A DNA stretch of 10,823 nucleotides, taken from positions 1 through 10,823 of the forward strand of contig CALMXV010000087.1 in assembly GCA_937871155.1 (NCBI GenBank), given 5' to 3'. The notes below the pieces were generated by a model. It was not told the origin of the DNA, ran no database searches, and saw only the letters and a program-made list of their open reading frames with translations. This document shows, one piece after another, positions 1 through 7,132 of the stretch (within the stretch, counting starts at the first letter, position 1; each line of letters begins with the position of its first letter). The DNA comes from an uncultured Taibaiella sp. (lineage in GTDB: Bacteria > Bacteroidota > Bacteroidia > Chitinophagales > Chitinophagaceae). Both the position numbers and the translations under genes were made by a program.

Positions 1-1317
1 ATGATGTGTAGGTCCATCTTCCCCTACTAATCCCCCTCTATCTAAACAAAAGATAACGGGTAATTTTTGAATAGCGACATCATGTACCACCATATCATAG
101 GCACGTTGCATAAAACTGCTGTATATGTTGCAAAATACTTTCATGCCTTGTGTGGCAAGCCCTGCACTTAAGGTTACTGCATGTTGTTCGGCAATACCTA
201 CATCTATAGCTCGGTCTGGCATTGCTTCCATCATGTATTTTAAAGAACATCCAGAAGGCATAGCAGGAGTAATACCCATTATTTTAGGATTTTTTTCTGC
301 AAGTTCTATAATAGTATGCCCAAAAACATCTTGATATTTGGGAGGCTCAGGTACCGTTACTATTTTCTTATTTATCTTTCCGGTATGCTTATCAAAAGTA
401 CCGGGTGCATGCCATAGTGTTTGGTCTTTTTCAGCTAAGTCATAGCCCTTACCTTTTACTGTTTTAATGTGTAAAAGCTTAGGCCCTTGGATATCTTTAA
501 GGTCATGTAGCACTTCCACCAATTTCAAAATATTATGACCATCCATAGGCCCGAAATAACGAAGCCCTAATGATTCGAATAAATTACTGGATTTTGAAAC
601 GACTCCTTTTACGCTAGATTCAATTTTAGAGGCTAATTCTCTCTGGAACTCTGCATAAGGTAGCTTCCCTAAAAACTTCCAAACATCATCACGAAATTTA
701 TTCCAAGTATGTGAAGTAGTGATATCTGTCAAATATTCTTTCAATGCTCCAACGTTAGGATCGATGGACATGTTATTATCATTGAGAATGATGAGTAGGT
801 TGGCATTACAAACACCGGCATGGTTCATCGCTTCAAAAGGTAATCCCGCAGTCATTGCTCCATCTCCAATGATGGCTATATGTTGTCGATTTTCTTCTCC
901 TTTTAGTTTTGAAGCTATAGCCATTCCTAATGCTGCGGAGATAGAAGTAGAGGAGTGCCCTACACCAAAAGTATCATATTCGCTTTCGCTTCGTTTAGGA
1001 AAACCGGATAACCCTCCGTATTTCCTATTCGTATGAAATGATTTTTTACGACCGGTCAATATTTTATGCCCATAAGCTTGATGCCCTACGTCCCATACGA
1101 GTTGGTCATCAGGAGTATTAAATACATAATGCAAAGCCACTGAAAGCTCTACCACACCTAAGCTGGCACCAAAATGCCCCCCGTGTACACTAACACAATC
1201 AATGATGAATTGACGTAATTCTGTACATACTTGCTGAAGCTGTGTTTTATTTAATTTCCTAAGATCAGCCGGTAAGTCAATTTGATCTAATAATGATTCT
1301 GCAACAAATTCTTCCAT
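1..1317 (-). CDS. dxs: 1-deoxy-D-xylulose-5-phosphate synthase (3' part missing, beyond window edge)
   Basis: This thiamine-diphosphate enzyme condenses pyruvate and glyceraldehyde 3-phosphate into DXP, the entry step of the cytoplasmic MEP isoprenoid pathway and a precursor of thiamine and pyridoxal. I translated 439 intact codons from ATG 1317 to the left edge; the family is about 620-645 residues, so roughly 190-200 C-terminal residues lie outside. Visible landmarks, paired with E. coli positions from memory: [10 protein letters not shown] with H48 (H49), the diphosphate/metal motif GDGAMTAG at 151-158 with N181 downstream, H303 (H299), the general acid E377 in IAEQHAV (E370), R405 in MQRAYD (R398), and D434/H438 in EDGPTHH (D427/H431). 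The start is chosen because the reading frame is open upstream but holds no ATG, and a TAnnTTTG element lies just before it. It is divergent from the thiolase gene. No frameshift or missing catalytic residue is seen. Confidence 0.97.
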   Translation of the reverse strand, partial: MEEFVAESLLDQIDLPADLRKLNKTQLQQVCTELRQFIIDCVSVHGGHFGASLGVVELSVALHYVFNTPDDQLVWDVGHQAYGHKILTGRKKSFHTNRKYGGLSGFPKRSESEYDTFGVGHSSTSISAALGMAIASKLKGEENRQHIAIIGDGAMTAGLPFEAMNHAGVCNANLLIILNDNNMSIDPNVGALKEYLTDITTSHTWNKFRDDVWKFLGKLPYAEFQRELASKIESSVKGVVSKSSNLFESLGLRYFGPMDGHNILKLVEVLHDLKDIQGPKLLHIKTVKGKGYDLAEKDQTLWHAPGTFDKHTGKINKKIVTVPEPPKYQDVFGHTIIELAEKNPKIMGITPAMPSGCSLKYMMEAMPDRAIDVGIAEQHAVTLSAGLATQGMKVFCNIYSSFMQRAYDMVVHDVAIQKLPVIFCLDRGGLVGEDGPTHH

Positions 1318-1338
1318 TGATGTAATCTGAAAAGCTTT

Positions 1339-1346
1339 CAAAAGTA
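1339..1346 (-). promoter_or_regulatory. Probable dxs promoter, -7 element TACTTTTG
   Basis: Read on the minus strand, this octamer matches the Bacteroidota -7 consensus TAnnTTTG. It would place transcription start about 15 bases before the dxs ATG. No convincing -33 TTG/TTTG is present at 17-23 bases upstream, so the call rests on one element and its position. Confidence 0.45.
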
Positions 1347-1511
1347 AGAATAATTGCTGTTTTATATCATCATTCTTGAAATATTGTAGGCTACATGGTT
1401 GAGTTTTAAGCTATTTAAACCAATTTGATATTTTTCTTTCACTCATTTTCAATAGCTTTTACATTATTGAATCCAATTATCCTTGTTAAATAGATAGATT
1501 AAAATTCACAG

Positions 1512-1543
1512 TTGTTTGGCAATATGGTTTTTCCTTAGCTTTG
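1512..1543 (+). promoter_or_regulatory. Promoter of the thiolase gene (-33 TTG/TTTG, -7 TAGCTTTG)
   Basis: The -7 element TAGCTTTG at 1536-1543 matches TAnnTTTG exactly. A -33 candidate is TTG at 1512-1514 (spacer 21) or TTTG at 1515-1518 (spacer 17), both in the accepted Bacteroidota range. Transcription would start near 1548-1550, leaving an A-rich leader of about 18-20 bases before ATG 1568. This rules out the in-frame TTG at 1541, which lies inside the promoter. Confidence 0.7.
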
Positions 1544-1567
1544 GCACGTTTTTTAAAAAGAAATTTT

Positions 1568-2746
1568 ATGAAAGAAGTGTATATCGTTTCAGCCGTACGT
1601 ACCCCAATGGGTAGCTGGGGCGGGTCTCTAAAAGACTTCTCAGCTACTAAGCTGGGGGCTATTGCTATTAAAGGAGCTTTAGACAGAATAAAATTAAATC
1701 CCGATGAAGTAAATGAAGTATTGATGGGTTGTGTAATTCAAGCCAATCTTGGACAAGCACCAGCACGCCAAGCTTCAAAATTTGCCGGCATTCCGGATCA
1801 TATACCGTGCACTACTGTAAATAAAGTATGTGCCAGCGGTATGAAAGCAATTTCAATGGGTGTTCAATCCATATTAGTAGGAGATAACGATATTGTTGTT
1901 GCAGGAGGAATGGAAAGCATGAGTAATGTGCCTTTTTACAACCCTACTCAACGCTGGGGCAACAAGTATGGCGATGTTTCCATGATTGATGGTATCTCTA
2001 AAGATGGGTTGACGGATGTTTACCACAACTATCCAATGGGAAATGCAGGTGAACAAACTGCTAAGGAATACAATATCACAAGAGAGCAACAAGATGCCTT
2101 TGCTATCGATAGCTATCAACGCAGTCAGGCTGCTTGGGAAGCGGGTAGAATGGATGCAGAAATTGTACCGGTTGAAATTCCTCAACGAGGAGGAGAACCC
2201 AAACTATTTGCAAAAGATGAAGAGCCTTGGAATGTAAAGTTTGATAAGATTCCTTCTTTACGCCCTGCTTTTATAAAAGACGGCACTATTACAGCCGCAA
2301 ATGCATCTACTATGAATGATGGTGCTGCTGCGGTGATTTTAATGAGCAAAGAAAAAGCAGATGCACTAGGGATTAAACCATTAGCAAAAATTATCGGCTA
2401 TGCGGATGCAGAGCAAGCCCCTGAGTGGTTTACAACTACACCTTCTGTAGTAATTCCTAAAGCAGTGGCTAAAGCCGGTCTTACGATGGATCAAATTGAT
2501 TACTTCGAAATCAATGAAGCATTTGCAGTAGTATCTCTTGTGAATATGCAAAAGATGAACTTAAGCTCAGATAAAGTGAATGTTAATGGAGGAGCTGTTT
2601 CTTTAGGTCATCCTTTAGGAGCAAGCGGAGCACGAATTGTAGGAGCTTTAGTAAATATTTTACATCAAAATAACGCTAAGTATGGTGTTGCAGGTATCTG
2701 TAATGGCGGCGGTGGCGGCAGTGCTATTGTTGTTGAAAAATTATAA
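1568..2746 (+). CDS. Acetyl-CoA C-acetyltransferase (acetoacetyl-CoA thiolase, mitochondrial T2-like)
   Basis: A 392-residue cytoplasmic thiolase that condenses or cleaves acetyl-CoA and acetoacetyl-CoA. The whole thiolase fold is present. The nucleophile is C88 in NKVCASGMKA; N316 in NEAF, H348 in GHPLGASGA and C378 in CNGGGGG complete the active site and agree closely with the Zoogloea enzyme (C89, N316, H348, C378). The motifs DGLTDVY, AANAST, NGGAVSLGHP and CNGGGGGSA resemble human mitochondrial T2 (ACAT1) more than bacterial PhaA or trifunctional-type FadA, as I recall those sequences, so a role in ketone-body, branched-chain or acetoacetyl-CoA metabolism is plausible. ATG 1568 is preferred over TTG 1541 because the latter sits in the promoter and adds nine residues not expected in the family. 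No fatty-acid oxidation partner is adjacent, so direction and pathway stay open. Equivalent names are atoB, thl and phaA. Confidence 0.95.
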   Translation: MKEVYIVSAVRTPMGSWGGSLKDFSATKLGAIAIKGALDRIKLNPDEVNEVLMGCVIQANLGQAPARQASKFAGIPDHIPCTTVNKVCASGMKAISMGVQSILVGDNDIVVAGGMESMSNVPFYNPTQRWGNKYGDVSMIDGISKDGLTDVYHNYPMGNAGEQTAKEYNITREQQDAFAIDSYQRSQAAWEAGRMDAEIVPVEIPQRGGEPKLFAKDEEPWNVKFDKIPSLRPAFIKDGTITAANASTMNDGAAAVILMSKEKADALGIKPLAKIIGYADAEQAPEWFTTTPSVVIPKAVAKAGLTMDQIDYFEINEAFAVVSLVNMQKMNLSSDKVNVNGGAVSLGHPLGASGARIVGALVNILHQNNAKYGVAGICNGGGGGSAIVVEKL

Positions 2747-2802
2747 GATGCTTGCTCCGTAACGAAGTTTTTACAGCTGGTTATATAGGAAGTAAAATGT
2801 TT

Positions 2803-2844
2803 GAAAACATCTTTGGAACGATTCTAAAGATGTTTTCTTTTTTT
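2803..2844 (+). terminator. Strong intrinsic terminator after the thiolase gene
   Basis: The arms 2803-2818 and 2822-2837 pair over 16 positions (one G-U) around a three-base loop, followed by seven T from 2838 to 2844. It lies about 57 bases after the thiolase stop and isolates that gene from the EGF lipoprotein gene downstream. Confidence 0.88.
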
Positions 2845-2956
2845 AAGAAACGATAATTCTAGAGTAATCAAAAAGGGATAGAATCAACAAATCCTTTTTA
2901 AAGAAACTAAAAACGCAAAAAAAATATTTAATCGTTTCATTCCTCAATAATTTTTG

Positions 2957-2964
2957 TATTTTGG
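2957..2964 (+). promoter_or_regulatory. Weak candidate promoter of the EGF lipoprotein gene
   Basis: TATTTTGG matches five of the six fixed positions of TAnnTTTG and lies 22 bases before ATG 2987. The best -33 candidate, TTTC at 2935-2938 with spacer 18, is also imperfect. A promoter is expected here because a strong terminator precedes the gene. Confidence 0.35.
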
Positions 2965-2986
2965 CTCAATAAATTTTTTTCAGTTC

Positions 2987-3493
2987 ATGAATATTTGGAA
3001 AACGGTTTTTATATCGGCATTCTCATTTTTAGGTGTTGCGAGTACGGTATTATACTCTTCTTGTGAGCAAGATGCTTGTCTTTCATTAAAATGTAGAAAC
3101 GGAGGCTCTTGTGCTGAAGGATTTTGCAGATGTAAAACGGGTTATGAAGGTGCAGAGTGTGAAACTCGTGCAGCTGACAAGTTTTTATATTTATTCATTG
3201 GTCAAAAAACCTGTGCTGGTGCTCCCGTACCGGATACGGTTTTGATTTATTTGGATCAATATCCGAATAAAATTAAGATGGTTCAATACAGCAAAAAAGA
3301 AGATACGCTTACCGGTGTAGCTGACAAATACCATGTTCGTTTTGACGATTATGCAAGAGGAAACTATCGTAGATTTTCATCAGCAGATTTATCTAGCGGT
3401 GAATTCGAAAAGATTTCAATTTATAACGAATACATCAACGATGTGACTGTATCTTCTGTTAAAGAAGCTTGTAATTTTCAAGGCTTCAAATAA
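2987..3493 (+). CDS. EGF-like domain lipoprotein of unknown function
   Basis: A 168-residue protein with a signal peptide (K5, then a hydrophobic stretch to residue 23) and a relaxed lipobox LYSSC with lipidated C26 expected, so it should be anchored in the envelope. Residues 31-58 form one EGF-like module with six cysteines (C31, C36, C42, C47, C49, C58). The end, CRCKTGYEGAEC, fits the EGF signature C-x-C-x2-G-[FYW]-x4-C. The remaining 110 residues are not recognised; C76 and C162 could form one more disulfide. EGF modules usually mediate extracellular binding, but no ligand can be inferred here. ATG 2987 is chosen over the in-frame TTG 2954 because the latter lies upstream of the expected transcription start and would add an uncharged hydrophobic extension. 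The gene is monocistronic, between two terminators, and converges on ndk. Confidence 0.85.
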   Translation: MNIWKTVFISAFSFLGVASTVLYSSCEQDACLSLKCRNGGSCAEGFCRCKTGYEGAECETRAADKFLYLFIGQKTCAGAPVPDTVLIYLDQYPNKIKMVQYSKKEDTLTGVADKYHVRFDDYARGNYRRFSSADLSSGEFEKISIYNEYINDVTVSSVKEACNFQGFK

Positions 3494-3516
3494 GGTAAAC
3501 ATTTATTTCAACTCAT

Positions 3517-3549
3517 AAAAAATCCCGAATTCAACATTCGGGATTTTTT
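3517..3549. terminator. Bidirectional terminator between the EGF lipoprotein gene and ndk
   Basis: A 14-bp perfect stem (3517-3530 with 3536-3549), GC-rich core TCCCGAAT, and five-base loop TCAAC is flanked by an A-run on the left and a T-run on the right. It therefore terminates in both directions, for the gene ending at 3493 and for ndk ending at 3575. Confidence 0.9.
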
Positions 3550-3574
3550 TATTTCAATAAGTATAGATTGCTAC

Positions 3575-3991
3575 TTAAAATCTTTCTAAACCATTAAAAA
3601 AGAAGTTGCCTTCTATTTGAGCATTTTCATCACTATCAGAGCCATGAACCGCATTTTCACCAATAGAAGTAGCGTATAATTTTCTTACCGTTCCCTCTGC
3701 TGCTTCTGCAGGGTTGGTAGCACCTATCAAAGTACGGAAATCAGCTACTGCATTGTTTTTTTCTAAGATGGCAGCAACGATGGGGCCACTACTCATAAAT
3801 TCTGTAAGCTCGCCATAAAAAGGACGTTCTTTATGTACTTCATAAAATTTTTCTGCTTGAGTTTTGCTGATGTGCAAATATTTCATCGCTACAATGCGAA
3901 AACCACCGTTGCAAATCATCTGAAGTATGTTGCCGATATGACCGTTACGAACAGCATCGGGCTTAATCATGGTGAATGTACGATTTGACAT
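3575..3991 (-). CDS. ndk: Nucleoside-diphosphate kinase
   Basis: Transfers the gamma-phosphate of ATP to nucleoside diphosphates through a phosphohistidine, keeping the cytoplasmic NTP and dNTP pools in balance. The 138-residue length is normal for bacterial NDPK. The N-terminal FTMIKPDAV holds K10. The signature NAVHGSD at 113-119 holds the phosphorylated H116. Y50, F58, T92, R103 and N113 occupy the expected nucleotide-binding positions. The C-terminal segment is short and complete. ATG 3991 is preferred over an in-frame TTG at 4015, because TTG 4015 falls within the likely -7 element and would add eight residues ahead of the conserved first strand. The gene is divergent from nrnA, with 99 bases between start codons, and shares a bidirectional terminator with the EGF lipoprotein gene. 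Confidence 0.97.
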   Translation of the reverse strand: MSNRTFTMIKPDAVRNGHIGNILQMICNGGFRIVAMKYLHISKTQAEKFYEVHKERPFYGELTEFMSSGPIVAAILEKNNAVADFRTLIGATNPAEAAEGTVRKLYATSIGENAVHGSDSDENAQIEGNFFFNGLERF

Positions 3992-4012
3992 TTCTTTTAT
4001 TTTTTGAGGCGC

Positions 4013-4020
4013 CAAACTAA
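4013..4020 (-). promoter_or_regulatory. Candidate ndk -7 element TTAGTTTG
   Basis: On the minus strand this octamer differs from TAnnTTTG at one position. It would give a leader of about 15 bases to ATG 3991. No good -33 element is visible, so the call is tentative. Confidence 0.35.
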
Positions 4021-4052
4021 TTTAAAATTATCTTATTAACATTGTAGATTTG
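4021..4052 (+). promoter_or_regulatory. Promoter of the nrnA-FKBP operon (-33 TTTA, -7 TAGATTTG)
   Basis: TAGATTTG at 4045-4052, followed by C, matches the Bacteroidota -7 consensus exactly. TTTA at 4021-4024 is a three-of-four -33 match with a 20-base spacer. Transcription would start near 4058, 33 bases before the chosen nrnA start. The -33 element abuts the divergent ndk -7 candidate. Confidence 0.6.
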
Positions 4053-4090
4053 CAAACTTTTTTAATGAACTATTAGAATTTAGATTTTCA

Positions 4091-5089
4091 TTGTTACCGA
4101 TTCAAGATATTTTCCCTTTACTGGCTACGCCAAAGAAGATAACGATAACTACACATCATAAGCCGGATGGAGATGCCATTGGAAGTATGTTGGGCTTGTA
4201 TCATTATCTGAAACTTAAGGGTCATCATGTAACTGTAATTTCTCCTAGTGATATTCCAGATTTTTTACAATGGTTGCCGGGCGTACAGCAAGTATATAAC
4301 TATGAAGCAGAGTCAAAATTCTGTGAAGAGAACATTCAACTAGCAGATTTTATTTTCTGTGTAGATATCAACGATGCCAATCGTACTAAATATTTAGGCG
4401 CACTTATAGAAAATGCATCTCAGCCCAAAGTAATGATTGACCACCATCTGATGCCCAAAGACTATTGGACCTATGGTGTAAGCAATTCGGATAAAAGTAG
4501 CACTTGTGAAATGGTGTATGACTTTATTAATCTAGCAGGCGATAATGCTTTGATAAACGCTACCATAGCCACTTGTATCTATACCGGTGTGCTTACTGAT
4601 ACCGGTTCGTTTCGATTTCCTGCTACTACGGCAAGTACCCATAAACTAGTCGCTGACTTACTAGAAAAAGGGTTGCAACACACCACCATACATGAAGAAA
4701 TAAGCGATAGCTGGTCGGTAAAACGTATGCAGTTTCTCGGATATGTATTGTTAGAAAGAATGCAATTGTTCCCACATCTTCATACAGGCATCATCACTAT
4801 TTCCAAAGCCGATATGAAATTGTTTGGAATTGGAACTGGAGATACGGAAGGCTTAGTAAACTATCCGCTTTCTGTTACCGGAATCCGATTTGCCGTATTA
4901 TTTATTGAACGTACTGATGAAGTGAAGCTGTCTTTTAGAAGCAAAGGAGATTTTGATGTGAGCAGTTTAGCTAGAAAATATTTCAACGGAGGAGGTCATT
5001 TTAATGCCTCTGGTGGCACCTCACAAAAGAATCTTGAGGAAACTGTAACTTATTTTAAAGAAATTTTATCCGATATTCACCCCCGATAA
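4091..5089 (+). CDS. nrnA: DHH/DHHA1 phosphoesterase: nanoRNase / pAp phosphatase
   Basis: A 332-residue cytoplasmic Mn-dependent enzyme of the NrnA type, which degrades very short RNAs and dephosphorylates 3'-phosphoadenosine 5'-phosphate from sulfate assimilation. The DHH domain shows motif I HHKPDGDAIGS (H22 to D28), motif II VDINDANR (D92), the namesake DHH at 117-119 in MIDHHLMP, and motif IV GVLTDTGSFRF with D170. The C-terminal DHHA1 domain carries GGGHFNASGG at 300-309. All metal ligands and the substrate-binding motif are present. The start is uncertain: the frame has no ATG near the conserved N-terminus. TTG 4091 gives the expected beginning MLPIQDIFPLLATPKK, while the nearby ATG at 4065 is in another frame. 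It heads a probable operon, with the first FKBP gene starting nine bases after its stop. Confidence 0.92.
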   Translation: MLPIQDIFPLLATPKKITITTHHKPDGDAIGSMLGLYHYLKLKGHHVTVISPSDIPDFLQWLPGVQQVYNYEAESKFCEENIQLADFIFCVDINDANRTKYLGALIENASQPKVMIDHHLMPKDYWTYGVSNSDKSSTCEMVYDFINLAGDNALINATIATCIYTGVLTDTGSFRFPATTASTHKLVADLLEKGLQHTTIHEEISDSWSVKRMQFLGYVLLERMQLFPHLHTGIITISKADMKLFGIGTGDTEGLVNYPLSVTGIRFAVLFIERTDEVKLSFRSKGDFDVSSLARKYFNGGGHFNASGGTSQKNLEETVTYFKEILSDIHPR

Positions 5090-5098
5090 TTTAAACCA

Positions 5099-6028
5099 AT
5101 GATAAAACAAGTAGTATCTGTAGCCCTTTTGGCTGCCGCATTCGTAACCATCAATGCCTGTAACAAGCCGAGCTTTAAAAAATTAAGCAATGGCTTAGAA
5201 TATTCTATTATTAAAGATGAAAAAGGAGATAAAAAACCAGCTGTAGGCGATATCGTAGAATTGAATATCCGATTAAAAGCTGATGATAGCTTGCTAGCTG
5301 ATTCTCGTGTAGAAAATGGCGGTAATCCCGTACAAACCATGATTCAAGAATCTCAATTTAAAGGAGACTGGACCAATGCACTTAAATTTTTAACTAAAGG
5401 GGATAGCGCAGTTATCAAAGTATCTATTGATTCTTTACGTGCTTTCTTAAAAGACCAAAGCCCTTTACCTCCTTTCTTAGATGGTAAAAAACAATTGATC
5501 TATGAATTGAAAGTAGTAGGTGTAAAAACTCAGAAAGAATTAGAAGAAGAAATGAAAAGCAAGTCTGCCGAACAAAATGTAGCGGATGATAAAATCTTAC
5601 AAAATTACTTTGCTAAAAATAACCTCCAACCTACTAAAACTTCATCCGGTCTTTATTATATCATAGAAAAAGAAGGTACAGGTGAATTGGCTGCAAAAGG
5701 TAAAGCGGTAACAGTAAACTACACTGGAAGTACTATGGATGGAAAAGTATTTGATAGCAACACTGACCCTAAGATGAATCATGTGGAGCCTTTTACTTTT
5801 ACTTTAGGCAATCATGAAGTGATAGAAGGTTGGGATGAAGGTGTAGCACAATTGAAAAAAGGAAGCAAGGCTAAATTGTTTATCCCTTCTTCAATGGCTT
5901 ATGGCGAACAAGGTAGAGAGCCTATGATTCCTAAAAATGCCATTTTGATTTTTGATGTGGGAGTAACCAATATTACCAATGCACCAACTGCTGATGTAAA
6001 GCCAGAAGCAGCTTATCCAGCACAATAA
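5099..6028 (+). CDS. FKBP-type peptidyl-prolyl cis-trans isomerase, lipoprotein, two FKBP-like domains
   Basis: A 309-residue folding factor expected in the periplasm, lipid-anchored through C21 of the lipobox INAC after a signal peptide (K3, hydrophobic 5-20). Residues about 30-142 look like a degenerate FKBP fold, lacking the usual YTG and YG motifs. A charged helical linker with KELEEEMKSKS follows (about 145-175). A canonical FKBP domain occupies about 180-290. In that domain the active-site set is complete by comparison with FKBP12: Y208, F218, D219, F234, V241, I242, W245, Y268 and F285. The N-terminal copy therefore probably serves as a chaperone or dimerisation module, as in Mip and FkpA, although those use helices there. 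It starts nine bases after nrnA and lies 36 bases before its paralogue, so co-transcription is likely. The substrate is unknown. Confidence 0.93.
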   Translation: MIKQVVSVALLAAAFVTINACNKPSFKKLSNGLEYSIIKDEKGDKKPAVGDIVELNIRLKADDSLLADSRVENGGNPVQTMIQESQFKGDWTNALKFLTKGDSAVIKVSIDSLRAFLKDQSPLPPFLDGKKQLIYELKVVGVKTQKELEEEMKSKSAEQNVADDKILQNYFAKNNLQPTKTSSGLYYIIEKEGTGELAAKGKAVTVNYTGSTMDGKVFDSNTDPKMNHVEPFTFTLGNHEVIEGWDEGVAQLKKGSKAKLFIPSSMAYGEQGREPMIPKNAILIFDVGVTNITNAPTADVKPEAAYPAQ

Positions 6029-6064
6029 TTTTTTAGACCTTTTAAAAAAACGTATTAACTCCTT

Positions 6065-7060
6065 ATGAACAAGCAACTCGTTTTAGTTACAGCCCTATCT
6101 ATGTTGGCTACTACCGGCTTCTCACAAAAGAAAGCAACACCTGCAAAAAAAGCAGCAACTACCGCCACCAAAGAAATGAAAACTGCAGATGGCTTTGTAG
6201 TATTGCCTAGTGGCCTTGAATTTCAATTTATCAAGAATGTACCTGGTACCACACCTCAAATAGGCGATCAAATTGAAATGCATTTTAAAAGCCGAGTGAA
6301 CGACAGTGTACTGTTTAATACTCGCAATATGCAAAAAGATCCTGTACTATTCCCCTTACAAAAACCAAGCTTTCATGGTGATGTAAATGAAGGATTGGCG
6401 ATGATGTCAGCAGGTGATGTGGCTGTATTCCGTACCCCATTAGACTCTATCGTTAAAGCAGGACAAATGCTTTTGCCTTGGATGAAAAGCTCTGATAAAA
6501 TGGTGTATGATATCGAAGTGATTTCAGTAAAAACACAGGCAGAAGTACAAAAAGAAAATGAAGCCAAAGCAACGGCGCAAATCAACACCGACGAGCAAAT
6601 CCTTAAAGAATACTTTACCGCTAACAAAATAGCACCAAAGAAAACAGCCAGTGGTTTATACTACTCGATTTGGAAAGATGGTAAAGGTGAAAATGCTAAA
6701 GCCGGTCAGAAAGTAACCGTAAACTATACAGGTAAAACTACGAATGGTGAAGTGTTTGACTCTAACATTGATTCAGCGTTCCATCACGTAGAACCTTTTG
6801 CTTTTGATCTTGGAAAAGGCAATGTAATTAAAGGATGGGATGAAGGCATTACGCTTTTAAATAAAGGTGCCAAGGCAACTTTATACATCCCTTCTCGTTA
6901 TGCTTATGGACCACAAAGCCCTTCTCCAAAAATCCCAGCAAACTCAGTTTTGATTTTTGATGTAGAGGTGGTAGATATTTCAGGCGAAGCAGGAGCAGCC
7001 CCTTCAGCAGCGCCACACAATCATGACCATGGCGATAACCATGATGGTCATAAACATTAA
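6065..7060 (+). CDS. FKBP-type peptidyl-prolyl cis-trans isomerase, secreted, with histidine-rich C-terminal tail
   Basis: A 331-residue paralogue of the preceding protein with the same layout: signal peptide (MNKQ, hydrophobic to about 19, probable cleavage near GFS/QKK, no lipobox), Lys/Ala/Thr-rich spacer 22-40, degenerate FKBP-like domain about 45-157, helical linker, and catalytic FKBP domain about 192-306. Catalytic and pocket residues are complete: Y221, F231, D232, F247, V254, I255, W258, Y281, F298. Unlike its neighbour it ends in an Ala/Pro hinge and the tail HNHDHGDNHDGHKH (318-331), with six histidines. The tail recalls the metal-binding tail of the FKBP-family protein SlyD, so Ni, Zn or Cu binding is a reasonable inference but untested. 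The protein should be soluble in the periplasm. No promoter is seen in the 36-base gap, so it is read from the nrnA operon. Confidence 0.93.
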   Translation: MNKQLVLVTALSMLATTGFSQKKATPAKKAATTATKEMKTADGFVVLPSGLEFQFIKNVPGTTPQIGDQIEMHFKSRVNDSVLFNTRNMQKDPVLFPLQKPSFHGDVNEGLAMMSAGDVAVFRTPLDSIVKAGQMLLPWMKSSDKMVYDIEVISVKTQAEVQKENEAKATAQINTDEQILKEYFTANKIAPKKTASGLYYSIWKDGKGENAKAGQKVTVNYTGKTTNGEVFDSNIDSAFHHVEPFAFDLGKGNVIKGWDEGITLLNKGAKATLYIPSRYAYGPQSPSPKIPANSVLIFDVEVVDISGEAGAAPSAAPHNHDHGDNHDGHKH

Positions 7061-7070
7061 TACAGCTGAC

Positions 7071-7078
7071 TACCTTTG
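7071..7078 (+). promoter_or_regulatory. Candidate promoter of the M1 peptidase gene, -7 TACCTTTG
   Basis: An exact TAnnTTTG match 11 bases after the second FKBP stop. Transcription would start near 7085, upstream of every possible start of the peptidase frame. A -33 element is not evident at the usual spacing. Since no terminator follows the FKBP gene, read-through from the operon is also possible. Confidence 0.45.
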
Positions 7079-7132
7079 TAGTGTTATTAATATTTCATCA
7101 GTATCAATCGACATACAATAAGAATAGGGTGC

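Noticed and set aside
125..1036. Plus-strand open frames inside dxs
   Set aside because: They are antisense shadows of a gene with complete catalytic motifs on the minus strand.
1541..1567. TTG 1541 as the thiolase start
   Set aside because: It overlaps the -7 promoter element and adds nine residues before the conserved MKEVYIVSAVRTP start.
1318..1567. Riboswitch (for example thiamine diphosphate) upstream of dxs
   Set aside because: The predicted leader is about 15 bases and no TPP-box-like sequence is visible in the divergent intergenic region.
2954..2986. TTG 2954 as the EGF lipoprotein start
   Set aside because: It lies upstream of or within the likely promoter, and ATG 2987 gives a normal lipoprotein signal peptide with a lysine near the start.
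3992..4015. TTG 4015 as the ndk start
   Set aside because: ATG 3991 gives the standard 138-residue enzyme; the TTG falls in the candidate -7 element.
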